NCBI GenBank assembly: GCA_002256385.1
Contig: NKJD01000014.1
Location: 17,794 to 81,793 of the forward strand
Length of the DNA: 64,000 nt
Direction: 5' to 3'
From: Flavobacterium sp. BFFFF2
Lineage (GTDB): Bacteria; Bacteroidota; Bacteroidia; Flavobacteriales; Flavobacteriaceae
Made by a program: the position numbers and the translations under genes. The notes beneath the pieces were generated by a model that saw nothing but the letters and a program-made list of their open reading frames with translations, had not been told where the DNA came from and ran no database searches. Of the stretch, positions 8,736 through 18,058 are shown piece by piece (within the stretch, counting starts at the first letter, position 1; each line of letters begins with the position of its first letter).

Positions 8736-11700
8736 TTAATTCCAGTTTAAATAATACAAATCAAGTTGAATGGCAGTGTGCTCGTACAAAGCATCCCAAT
8801 AATCGAGTTGCAACGTAAATGCTTGCTCCAAACTTTGAATATATTGGTAAAAATCAATTTCGCCCGATTGGTAACTGCGTTGCGCTACTTTAGTGATTTC
8901 TGTTGCTAGTTTGCGGCCATGCAAATCAAAATATTGAATCATTTCTTGGGCTTTCTTCAATTTGGCTTGTTGCGTCTTTTTAAATTGTTCCAATTTGACC
9001 ATCGCCTGCTGCTGCTGCGAAACCCAGGCCATTTTTTCTATTTGACTGGCTTGCAAACGGGCGTGATTGCCGCGACCAAATAATGGAACCGCCAATCCGA
9101 CCTGAAACCCGTATAAAGGCCCGGAAAGGCCACTGTTGGTGCCCTGAAAATAATCGATATTGAGCTCGGGCCAATACATGGAACGGTGGTACGCATTTTG
9201 ACGATCCAGATAGATTTCCGTTTGTTTCAACTGCGTCACATACACCGATTCATGCGCGGACTCTTGGGGCAGGAGCAATACCTCCCATTTGTCCGATGGA
9301 ACGATGGGTACATTTTCGGCCTGCACCCAAAACTTCAGTTCCTGCATGGCCACTTCGCGTTCCTGCATCCATTGGTTTTTCAACGTCCGAATCTTCTGCG
9401 ATTTGGCTTCCGCGGTAATTTTTTCCAAATAATTGGCTTCGCCCAATTCAAACTTACGCGAACCTGCTTTGGCAAATAAAACAAACAACGAATCCAATTC
9501 CTGCACCACTTTGCTGCGCGCATTAATGGCGATGAGCTTGTAATACAATTTGGCAATTTCTACATCGATGCGGCTTTGTTGCCAATTCAACAACCGTTGT
9601 TCCCGTTCAAAATCTTGGTTTAACAGGTTTTTAAAAGCCTTGTAATACATCGGAAGCATAAAGCGCTGTTGGACGCCAAAAACTTTTAAGGGCAAATTGT
9701 TTAAAGCCAAATTATTTTGGTCATAACTATAATAGACATTGGTTTTCTCCATCTGATAGGCCACACCAATTTGTGCTTTCATGCGGTCAACTTGCTGCTG
9801 TTTGCCTTTTAAACCCTTGTTGTTTGAATGCGCCATCTCCATTAACTGTTGCAACGGAGCAGGTGGATTCCATTGGGCTTGGGCCATCGTGCTGAAACCC
9901 AAAAAAGGAAATAGCCAAAACCCAACATGTATTTTAAATTGAGGCTTTGTGACCTTTTTTTTGTCAAACACAAAATATAAGACAGGTAGGACAATCAGGG
10001 TCAACAAGGTGGCGGTGACCAATCCGCCAATGACCACCGTGGCCAATGGACGTTGCACTTCTGCTCCGGCCGATTCAGAAATAGCCATCGGTAAAAATCC
10101 CAAAGCGGCAGCGGCAGCAGTTAACAATACAGGTCTTAATCGGTCGCTGGTTCCTTTCAATATTAAATCTTTTAGGTTGGTCGGATGGTTCAATTTAAGT
10201 TCTTTAAAATGCTCAATTAACACAATGCCATTAAGCACGGCAATCCCAAAAAGCGCAATAAAACCAACACCCGCCGAAATACTAAAAGGCAAATCGCGCA
10301 GCCACAGTAAGCCTATGCCTCCAACCGCCGAAAGTGGAATCGCTGAATACACCATCAGCGCTTCTCGCACCGATTGAAAGGCAAAATACAGCAATATAAA
10401 AATCAAAATTAGGGCAATGGGCACGGCAATCATCAAACGACTTTTGGCACTTTGTAAGTTTTCAAATTGTCCGCCATAAGTGACAAAATACCCAGTGGGT
10501 AACTTCAGTTTCGATTTTAGCTTTTGTTGTACTTCTTCTACCACACTTTGCAAGTCTCTATTGCGCACATTCACACCCACCACAATCCGACGGTGGGTGT
10601 TGTCTCTTGAAATTTTAGCGGGTCCTTGGTCATATTTAATGGTGGCCAATTCACTTAATGGAATTTGCGAACCATTGGCCAAAGGCACATATAAATTTTC
10701 AACATCCACTATAGATTCACGATAAGCGGCATCTAAACGAATGACCAAATCAAAGCGTTTTTCTCCTTCAAATACAGTGCCAGCCGTTTTTCCAGCAAAT
10801 GTCATTGTCAGTAAATCATTTAAAGAAGCAATGGTTAAACCGTAACGTGCAATTTTTGCCCGGTTGTAGGTAACACTCATTTGTGGCAAACCAGCTGTTT
10901 TTTCAATGATTACGTCGGCAGCGCCTGGAATATTTTTAATTAAATTGCCAATTTCATGGGCTTTTTTGGCCAAAATATCCAAATCTTCACCAAAAACTTT
11001 AATCGCCAGATCGCTGCGTGTTCCTGAAATCAGTTCGTTGAAACGCATTTCAATAGGTTGGGTGAATTCAATTTCTAAATTAGGAATTTTTTGTTCCACC
11101 TTTTCTTTAATTAAATCGGCCAAAGCATCTTTGCTATCGGTGGTGGTCCATTCCGATTTGGGTTTTAGCTTCACAATGATGTCGCTTTCCTCCATACTCA
11201 TGGGGTCGGTGGGCACTTCGGCTGCGCCAATCCTGCTCACGACTTGCTCTACTTCGGGGAAATTCTTTAAAATGATTTGTTCAATTTGTGTGGTCGTGGC
11301 AATGGTTTTACTTAAGGTGGTTCCTGTTTTTAAAATGGGTTGAATCACAAAATCGCCTTCATCTAAAGTAGGGACAAATTCGCCTCCCATGCTGCCAAAC
11401 AAAAGCAAGGCGCCCAATAACAACCCAATTGCGCCACTTAATACCCATTTTGGATGATGTAAGGCACGTTCCAAAACAGGTACATACATTTTTTGTATCC
11501 ATGTAATAAATTGTTTTGAAAAGGCAAAGCCTTCTTTTTTTGAAGGTTTTAAAACCAACGATGCAATCACCGGGACATAAGTAAAACACAAAATCATAGC
11601 ACCGACTATGGCAAAACTAAAAGTAATGGCCATGGGTTTAAACATTTTGCCTTCCACACCCGTTAAAGACAAAATCGGAATAAATACAATTAATATGATC

Positions 11701-13070
11701 AGTTGGCCAAAAACAGCCGAATGCATCATTCGTGAAGCGCTTTTAAAGGTAATTTGATCAATTTCAAGCTGTTGTTGTGCAGGCTCCAAACCGGTCAAAT
11801 GTTTTGATTGTTGAAAGACCTGAAAAGCGATAAATTCAACGATTATAACCGCTCCGTCAATGATTATGCCAAAATCAATGGCACCCAAGCTCATCAAATT
11901 GGCATCAATGCCAAAAATAGTCATTAGGGTAATGGCAAACAGCAAACACAACGGAATCACCGAGGCAACGACCAAGCCCGATCGAATATTACCCAACAAC
12001 ATCACCACCACAAAAATGACAATCAAACAGCCCAAAATGAGGTTTTCGGCTACGGTAAAAGTGGTTTTATGAACCAATTCGCTGCGCTGCAAAAATCCAT
12101 TGATTCGAATACCCGGCGGCAATCCTTTATTTACCAGTTCAATGCGTTTGTCAATATCGGCAATCACCGCTTTTGAATTAGCCCCTTTAAGCATCATGAT
12201 TTGGCCCATTACTTTTTCGCCCTCGCCATTTCCTGTAATGGCGCCGAAACGGTTGGCGTAGCCGATTTTTACTTGAGCGACATCGCGCACATAAATGGGG
12301 ATGCCGTCATTTTTGACCACCACTTGTTCCATGTCGGTCAAACTCTTAATTTTACCTTCGCCCCGGATAAAATAACTTTGGTTTACTTTTTCAATATAGG
12401 CACCTCCCGCAATGCTATTATTTTGAGCTATTGCTTCAAAAACTTCAGAAGCAGTGATATTCATGGCTTTTAACTGGGCGGGCTTTAAAGCAACTTCATA
12501 TTGCTTAAGTAATCCACCCCAAGTATTAATTTCAACCACCCCACGAATCCCGGATAACTGCCGGCGTACAATCCAATCTTGAATGGTGCGCAACGCTTCC
12601 ACGTCATATTGGTCTTTGTATTCGGGCGATACTTCAAGGGTATATTGATAAATTTCACCTAATCCAGTAGTAATTGGACCCATTTGTGGCACGCCAAACC
12701 CATTTGGTATTTTTTCTGAGGCCGATTTTATTTTTTCGGCAATGAGTTGTCGGGGTAAATAATTCCCCATGTCATCATCAAAAACAATGGTGACCAATGA
12801 AATGCCGAACTTTGATATGGAACGGATTTCTTTGACCCCTGGCAAATTCGCCATTTCCATTTCAATAGGGTAGGTGATGTATTGTTCGATGTCTTGGGTC
12901 GATAAATTTTGCGAGGTGGTAATCACCTGAACTTGGTTGTTGGTCACATCTGGAACGGCGCCTACGGATAGTTCGGTAACTGCATAAATGCCATAACCGA
13001 TGAGACCAAAAACCAGCAATAACACAAATAATTTGTTGCGTAAACTAAAGGCAATGATATTTTCGAGCAT
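8736..13070 (-). CDS. CusA/CzcA-type RND efflux pump fused to a C-terminal TolC-like outer-membrane factor (1444 aa)
   Basis: RND motifs (ITYPIEMEMANLPGVKEIRSISKFG, DFGIIIDGAVIIVE, TLIVLPVLYFVFD), then FKIHVGFWLFPFLGFSTMAQAQW and about 390 aa of TolC-like coiled coil. Confidence 0.93.
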   Translation of the reverse strand: MLENIIAFSLRNKLFVLLLVFGLIGYGIYAVTELSVGAVPDVTNNQVQVITTSQNLSTQDIEQYITYPIEMEMANLPGVKEIRSISKFGISLVTIVFDDDMGNYLPRQLIAEKIKSASEKIPNGFGVPQMGPITTGLGEIYQYTLEVSPEYKDQYDVEALRTIQDWIVRRQLSGIRGVVEINTWGGLLKQYEVALKPAQLKAMNITASEVFEAIAQNNSIAGGAYIEKVNQSYFIRGEGKIKSLTDMEQVVVKNDGIPIYVRDVAQVKIGYANRFGAITGNGEGEKVMGQIMMLKGANSKAVIADIDKRIELVNKGLPPGIRINGFLQRSELVHKTTFTVAENLILGCLIVIFVVVMLLGNIRSGLVVASVIPLCLLFAITLMTIFGIDANLMSLGAIDFGIIIDGAVIIVEFIAFQVFQQSKHLTGLEPAQQQLEIDQITFKSASRMMHSAVFGQLIILIVFIPILSLTGVEGKMFKPMAITFSFAIVGAMILCFTYVPVIASLVLKPSKKEGFAFSKQFITWIQKMYVPVLERALHHPKWVLSGAIGLLLGALLLFGSMGGEFVPTLDEGDFVIQPILKTGTTLSKTIATTTQIEQIILKNFPEVEQVVSRIGAAEVPTDPMSMEESDIIVKLKPKSEWTTTDSKDALADLIKEKVEQKIPNLEIEFTQPIEMRFNELISGTRSDLAIKVFGEDLDILAKKAHEIGNLIKNIPGAADVIIEKTAGLPQMSVTYNRAKIARYGLTIASLNDLLTMTFAGKTAGTVFEGEKRFDLVIRLDAAYRESIVDVENLYVPLANGSQIPLSELATIKYDQGPAKISRDNTHRRIVVGVNVRNRDLQSVVEEVQQKLKSKLKLPTGYFVTYGGQFENLQSAKSRLMIAVPIALILIFILLYFAFQSVREALMVYSAIPLSAVGGIGLLWLRDLPFSISAGVGFIALFGIAVLNGIVLIEHFKELKLNHPTNLKDLILKGTSDRLRPVLLTAAAAALGFLPMAISESAGAEVQRPLATVVIGGLVTATLLTLIVLPVLYFVFDKKKVTKPQFKIHVGFWLFPFLGFSTMAQAQWNPPAPLQQLMEMAHSNNKGLKGKQQQVDRMKAQIGVAYQMEKTNVYYSYDQNNLALNNLPLKVFGVQQRFMLPMYYKAFKNLLNQDFEREQRLLNWQQSRIDVEIAKLYYKLIAINARSKVVQELDSLFVLFAKAGSRKFELGEANYLEKITAEAKSQKIRTLKNQWMQEREVAMQELKFWVQAENVPIVPSDKWEVLLLPQESAHESVYVTQLKQTEIYLDRQNAYHRSMYWPELNIDYFQGTNSGLSGPLYGFQVGLAVPLFGRGNHARLQASQIEKMAWVSQQQQAMVKLEQFKKTQQAKLKKAQEMIQYFDLHGRKLATEITKVAQRSYQSGEIDFYQYIQSLEQAFTLQLDYWDALYEHTAIQLDLYYLNWN

Positions 13071-13175
13071 GTATTAATAATAAGAATTCAAAGTTACTGT
13101 TTCATGGATTAAATAAGTTACACTTTGTCCTTAAATTGATTTTAAATTAAGGGGAAATTTAAACAGTTTTAGACA

Positions 13176-13206
13176 CAAAAAAAGCGGCCTAAGCCGCTTC
13201 TTTTAA
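13176..13206 (-). terminator. Rho-independent terminator, potentially bidirectional
   Basis: aaaaaaaGCGGCctaaGCCGCttctttt between the convergent/adjacent gene ends. Confidence 0.75.
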
Positions 13207-13209
13207 AGT

Positions 13210-13914
13210 CTATTTTTTGATAACCAATCGAAATCCTTCGCCATGAATATTTAAGATTTCCACTTTTGGGTCTTCTTTTAAATACTTGCGAATCTTGGCT
13301 ATGTATACATCCATACTTCGTGAAGTAAAATAATTTTCGTCGCGCCAAATTTTCGTTAAGGCCAATTCGCGTGGCATGAGGTCGTTTTCATATAAAGCCA
13401 ACAATTTGAGCAATTCATTCTCTTTAGGCGACAATTTGATGGGTTCTTTGCCTTCTATTGTCAAATAACGCAATTTAGAATTCAAGTGAAAATTGCCAAT
13501 TTCAAATTCAAATTTAAGGTTGTCTGTTTTTGACTCACTCACTTTGCGTTGTAAAATGGCTTTAATTTTCATCAACAAAACATCTGAATCAAAAGGTTTG
13601 TTCAGGTAGTCGTCGGCACCCACTTTATAGCCTTTCAGCACATCTTCTTTCATTGACTTGGCAGTCAAGAAAATGATGGGAATTTCTTTGTTTTTTTCTC
13701 TGATTTCTTTGGCCAAAGTATAGCCATCTTTATAGGGCATCATTACATCTAAGATGCACAAATCGTAGGTATCTTTTTTGAATTTTTCAAATCCTTCCAT
13801 GCCGTTTTTGGCAAGGGTTACGCTAAAATCGTTTAGCATCAGGTAGTCTTTCAGAATCGCACCAAAATTTTGGTCGTCTTCAACGAGCAGTATCCTTTTG
13901 TTTGTTGTTTCCAT
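13210..13914 (-). CDS. OmpR/PhoB-family response regulator
   Basis: RILLVEDDQNFG, DLCILDVMMPYKDG, GADDYLNKPF receiver motifs and winged-helix C-terminus. Confidence 0.93.
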   Translation of the reverse strand: METTNKRILLVEDDQNFGAILKDYLMLNDFSVTLAKNGMEGFEKFKKDTYDLCILDVMMPYKDGYTLAKEIREKNKEIPIIFLTAKSMKEDVLKGYKVGADDYLNKPFDSDVLLMKIKAILQRKVSESKTDNLKFEFEIGNFHLNSKLRYLTIEGKEPIKLSPKENELLKLLALYENDLMPRELALTKIWRDENYFTSRSMDVYIAKIRKYLKEDPKVEILNIHGEGFRLVIKK

Positions 13915-13922
13915 TTGTTTGA

Positions 13923-15506
13923 TTAATTAATGATGGGTATTTTGATGATGAATGTACTTCCTTTTCCTTTTTCGCTTTCTACCGAAATAGTAGCTTGGTG
14001 GTCTTCAATAATGCGTTTTACATAAGCCAATCCCAGACCATGTCCTTTTACATTATGAATGTCTCCGGTATGTTCCCGGTAAAATTTTTCAAATATTTTT
14101 TTCAAAACGGCTTTGCTCATGCCAATCCCTTGGTCTTGAATTCGGATGAGCACATTGTCTTTGATACTCTCAGTGGAAACGTTAATAACGGGCGGGTCTA
14201 CAGAATATTTGATGGCATTATCTAAAATATTAACAATAACATTGGTAAAATGTGATTCATTGAGTAAAACCAATGTGTTTTTGGCATTCAATTGGGTGTG
14301 AATGGTTCCCTCGCGGTCCTCCACCAGCAAATGAACATGTTCAATGGCATCTTCTATAATGGTATGGATATCAAGGGGTTCTTTTTCAATATCCAGTTCT
14401 CTTTTTTCTAATTTTGAAATGCGCAACACATTTTCAACTTGGGCATGCATGCGTTTGTTTTCGTCGCGAATCATTTGCAAATAGCGGTCCATTCTTTCGG
14501 AATCACCTTGAACTTTCGGATTTTTAATGGCATCCAACGCCAAATTAATGGTGGCTATCGGCGTTTTAAATTCGTGGGTCATGTTGTTAATGAAATCGGT
14601 TTTGATTTCTGAAATCTGTCTTTGTCTAATCAGTTGGTTTAAGGCACTGATATAAGTAATCAGGATAATGAGTGTAAAAATGATGGAAAGCAAAGCAATG
14701 CTAATCACTTCCGACAACAAAAACTTTTTCTGCTGTGGAAATGAAACCATCAATTCATAGCGGTTATTTCCGTCGTTATCTGCAAGAATCGGAATGCTAT
14801 ACGTCGATTTTTTGTTGAATTGGAAATGATCTGATCCAATTTTGGTGGCCAACCCATTGCTGTACACACAAAATTCATAGGGTGTGGTAATACTGTACAA
14901 TTCCAACTCTTTTCGAATAAGCTGGGCCAATTCGTCTTTTGATAATCGGTCTTCAATGGATTTCAGTGCTACAATATCTTTAAAAAAGATTTGAAATTGC
15001 GCACTTTCCAGTAAATCCAATTTACCCAAACGTTCTACCCTTAAATCAGGTGTAACCGAATGGTGCAACCTAGGGTCATCAACCATCGGATTTCGGTACA
15101 CCTCAGTTTTTCGCTTGGATGTGAAATTTTTTAATCGAACACTGTCTTTCAGTTTATCAAAGAACGAAGAAGAAATACCGTAATCTTCTGCAATTATACT
15201 GTTTGAATATACCACCGTTTCATTGGTTCGTGAATCACGCTGATAGTATCCAAACTCCAAAAAATCTTCTTTTTCGGGCAATTTACCGATGCTATCACGT
15301 AATTCATTGTAGCGGTTGTAAAAAGTAATGGCCTCTTTTTTTTCAAGCTTTTGGGCCAAGGATCCCAATACTTGCTTGACGTGATAATGAAATTGTTCTT
15401 CGTTGTTTTGTAGTGCGGTATGAAACCAAAAAGTTTGCACTAATACAATACCTACAAGCGAAACACTCATAAGCACCACCAACAACCGAAAGAATTTTTT
15501 ATTCAT
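13923..15506 (-). CDS. Sensor histidine kinase
   Basis: Two TM segments, H-box NNMTHEFKTPIATINL, G-box DQGIGMSKAVLKKIFEKFYR, HGLGLAYVKRI. Confidence 0.93.
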   Translation of the reverse strand: MNKKFFRLLVVLMSVSLVGIVLVQTFWFHTALQNNEEQFHYHVKQVLGSLAQKLEKKEAITFYNRYNELRDSIGKLPEKEDFLEFGYYQRDSRTNETVVYSNSIIAEDYGISSSFFDKLKDSVRLKNFTSKRKTEVYRNPMVDDPRLHHSVTPDLRVERLGKLDLLESAQFQIFFKDIVALKSIEDRLSKDELAQLIRKELELYSITTPYEFCVYSNGLATKIGSDHFQFNKKSTYSIPILADNDGNNRYELMVSFPQQKKFLLSEVISIALLSIIFTLIILITYISALNQLIRQRQISEIKTDFINNMTHEFKTPIATINLALDAIKNPKVQGDSERMDRYLQMIRDENKRMHAQVENVLRISKLEKRELDIEKEPLDIHTIIEDAIEHVHLLVEDREGTIHTQLNAKNTLVLLNESHFTNVIVNILDNAIKYSVDPPVINVSTESIKDNVLIRIQDQGIGMSKAVLKKIFEKFYREHTGDIHNVKGHGLGLAYVKRIIEDHQATISVESEKGKGSTFIIKIPIIN

Positions 15507-15578
15507 CTACACAAAACTAGGTATTTTAACAAAACAATAGAAGATGCTTTAACCAAAGATTAACAAAACACTCGATTT

Positions 15579-16163
15579 TTAAATTTTCAACAAAGAATCT
15601 ATTATTTTTTCAACTTGTGCTTTGGTGTCTTCCCAATCAATATTTTGAATTGCGTAAGTGCTCATTGCCAATTTTTTATCATCGGTCCATTGCTGTGCAA
15701 CTCGCTTTTCAAACGCCTCTTTTGAGGTGCCGTCACGCTCAAATACCCTTGTTTGTCGCAACATGAGCGGTGCTGTTACAGTAATCACCACATCGCAATC
15801 AAGATGTCCCCCAGTTTCAAACAATATCGCCGCTTCTTTCAGCAACCAAGGTTGTGCTGCATGAGCGAACTTCCATTGTTCAAAATCATGTTTGACAAAT
15901 GGGTGAATAAGTGCATTCAACCATTGCAAAGCCTCTTTATTCTCAAAGACTTTGGCGGCCAATAAGTTTGCATTAATGCCATCGGGAGTTAATACGTCTG
16001 TACCAAATTTTACGGCAATTTGTGCACGTATATGTGGGTCAAGGTATGCTTTCTTGGCTTCGATATCCGCAATATAAATGGGGATTCCGGCAGCTTCAAA
16101 TAATTTGGCAACTGATGTTTTACCACTTCCAATTCCGCCTGTTAATCCAATAATCTGGCTCAT
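15579..16163 (-). CDS. coaE: Dephospho-CoA kinase
   Basis: MSQIIGLTGGIGSGKTSVAKLFEAAGIPIYIAD. Confidence 0.95.
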   Translation of the reverse strand: MSQIIGLTGGIGSGKTSVAKLFEAAGIPIYIADIEAKKAYLDPHIRAQIAVKFGTDVLTPDGINANLLAAKVFENKEALQWLNALIHPFVKHDFEQWKFAHAAQPWLLKEAAILFETGGHLDCDVVITVTAPLMLRQTRVFERDGTSKEAFEKRVAQQWTDDKKLAMSTYAIQNIDWEDTKAQVEKIIDSLLKI

Positions 16164-17167
16164 GTTTTGAAAAATAAAAAGGGGAAATGCTTCTCTGGCT
16201 TGTCACGAAGTACCTTAATTACCCACGTCATTCGGGCAAATCCCAATCCGTATCCCAGCATTTGATAGCCAAAAGCCCGTAAACTCAATAAGGCCAAATA
16301 CAAGCTTTTATGTTCCCAACACGAGGAGGCTGTTAAAGCCAAAAAATAAGCCAAATAACAAATAATCAAATAGGGAAACTCAACCAGTAAAAGGAGCAAG
16401 GAGAGTACGAGTCCACTCAAAAAAACACTAGGAAAATAATACGTGATTTTGGCATATTCAGGATGCCATTCATTTAAAACAGGTCTGGTGAGTCCAAATT
16501 TGTACACTTGTTTAAAAAACGAGGGCCAACTAATTCTCCGTTTGTGAAATACGCCAGCATCAGCAAAAAATCGGCTTTTGAATCCTAATTTCCACAACCG
16601 AATGCTTAAATCGGGGTCTTCACCCGGATGAATGGTGCCAAAACCACCCGATAATTCAAAAGCCACTTTTGAAAGTCCCATATTAAAACTTCTTGGTTCA
16701 AAGCGGCTTACCGATTTTTTGTTGCCACGAATGCCACCAGTTGTTAAAAAAGAGGTCATCGAAAAATTAATGGCTTTTTGGATGGGCGAAAAGGAAGCAG
16801 CAGCGCTGTCAGGGCCGCCAAAAAAATCGACGTAATGGTGTTGCAATGCCTTGTCAACCTGTTTTAAGTAATCAGGAGGAAGTACACAATCTGAATCAAC
16901 CAAAATCAAATAATCGCCTGTAGCCATTTTCATGCCTACATTTCTGGAGTCGCCAGGACCGGTGTTGGGTTTCTGCAAATACTGTATGGTCAATTTCTGT
17001 GAAAAATCGGCCACCACTTGTTCAGATGAAATGTTGGAACCATCTTCAATGATCACCACTTCAAAGGCCCGATTGAAAGATTGAGCTGCCAAACTTTCAA
17101 GCAATTCTTTAGTTTCCTCGGGTCGGTTGTAAACGGGTACAACGATGGAATAGGTTAAAAGGCTCAT
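16160..17167 (-). CDS. Glycosyltransferase family 2
   Basis: SIVVPVYNRPEETKELLESL, VVIIEDGS, LILVDSDCVLPPDYL, C-terminal TM segments; start chosen at MSLLTYS. Confidence 0.88.
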   Translation of the reverse strand: MSLLTYSIVVPVYNRPEETKELLESLAAQSFNRAFEVVIIEDGSNISSEQVVADFSQKLTIQYLQKPNTGPGDSRNVGMKMATGDYLILVDSDCVLPPDYLKQVDKALQHHYVDFFGGPDSAAASFSPIQKAINFSMTSFLTTGGIRGNKKSVSRFEPRSFNMGLSKVAFELSGGFGTIHPGEDPDLSIRLWKLGFKSRFFADAGVFHKRRISWPSFFKQVYKFGLTRPVLNEWHPEYAKITYYFPSVFLSGLVLSLLLLLVEFPYLIICYLAYFLALTASSCWEHKSLYLALLSLRAFGYQMLGYGLGFARMTWVIKVLRDKPEKHFPFLFFKT

Positions 17168-17175
17168 GTTTTTAC

Positions 17176-17203
17176 ATAAAAAAACCACCCGATGGGTGGT
17201 TTC
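17176..17203 (-). terminator. Rho-independent terminator downstream of fabI
   Basis: On the minus strand AAACCACCCatcGGGTGGTTTttttt. Confidence 0.8.
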
Positions 17204-17206
17204 AAA

Positions 17207-18016
17207 TTAGTCTTGAAATGTTTCCATCACCGCCTGACTGACGCCCATATTGGAGAAGCCGCCGTCATTATATAAATTTTGTAAAGTAACCTTTCGTGTT
17301 AAATCAGAAAACATGGCTACCGTATAATTGGCACAATCCAAAGCCGAAGCATTTCCTAATGGGGACATTTTATCCGCATAACTGATAAAACCATCAAATC
17401 CTTTTACACCCTGACCAGCGGTGGTTGGGGTAGGAGATTGTGAAATGGTATTGACCCGTACTTTTTTGTCACGCCCAAAGAAATAACCAAAACTACGTGC
17501 AACCGATTCCAAATAGGCTTTGTTGTCGGCCATATCATTGTAATCAGGAAATACTCTTTGTGCTGCCATATAGGTAAGGGCAACAATAGAACCCCATTCG
17601 TTCATGGCGTCTTTTTGGTACAACACCTGCATCACTTTGTGGAATGAAAGTGCAGAGACGTCCCATCCTTTTTGGGTGTAGTCATAATTTTCTTGGGTGT
17701 AATGATTGCCTTTGCGCACATTTACGGACATCCCAATAGAGTGCAATACAAAGTCCAATTTACCGCCTAAAACCGCCATGGCCTGATCGACCAAGTTTTC
17801 CAAATCAGCAACCGAGGTAGCATCCGCAGGAATGATGGTGGAGCCTGTTTTGTCGGCCAATTCTTTAATGGTTCCCATGCGCATGGCAATAGGTGCATTG
17901 GTTAAAACAAAGGTTCCTCCTTCTTCGTGAACCCGTTGTGCGGTTTTCCAAGCGATGGAATTTTCATCCAAAGCGCCAAAAATGATTCCTCGTTTTCCTT
18001 TTAATAATTCATGCAT
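17207..18016 (-). CDS. fabI: Enoyl-[ACP] reductase (NADH) FabI
   Basis: GKRGIIFGALDENSIAWKTA, VLHSIGM, YNDMADNKAYLESVAR, GPTPT-equivalent region. Confidence 0.93.
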   Translation of the reverse strand: MHELLKGKRGIIFGALDENSIAWKTAQRVHEEGGTFVLTNAPIAMRMGTIKELADKTGSTIIPADATSVADLENLVDQAMAVLGGKLDFVLHSIGMSVNVRKGNHYTQENYDYTQKGWDVSALSFHKVMQVLYQKDAMNEWGSIVALTYMAAQRVFPDYNDMADNKAYLESVARSFGYFFGRDKKVRVNTISQSPTPTTAGQGVKGFDGFISYADKMSPLGNASALDCANYTVAMFSDLTRKVTLQNLYNDGGFSNMGVSQAVMETFQD

Positions 18017-18058
18017 GATTTGACGGTTTTATAAGATGAACAAAAGTACATTTATTTT

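Noticed and set aside
9949-12473. Plus-strand ORFs antisense to the cusA-tolC gene (for example 9949..10377, 10906..11343)
   Set aside because: Sense-strand RND motifs are unambiguous; these are shadow ORFs.
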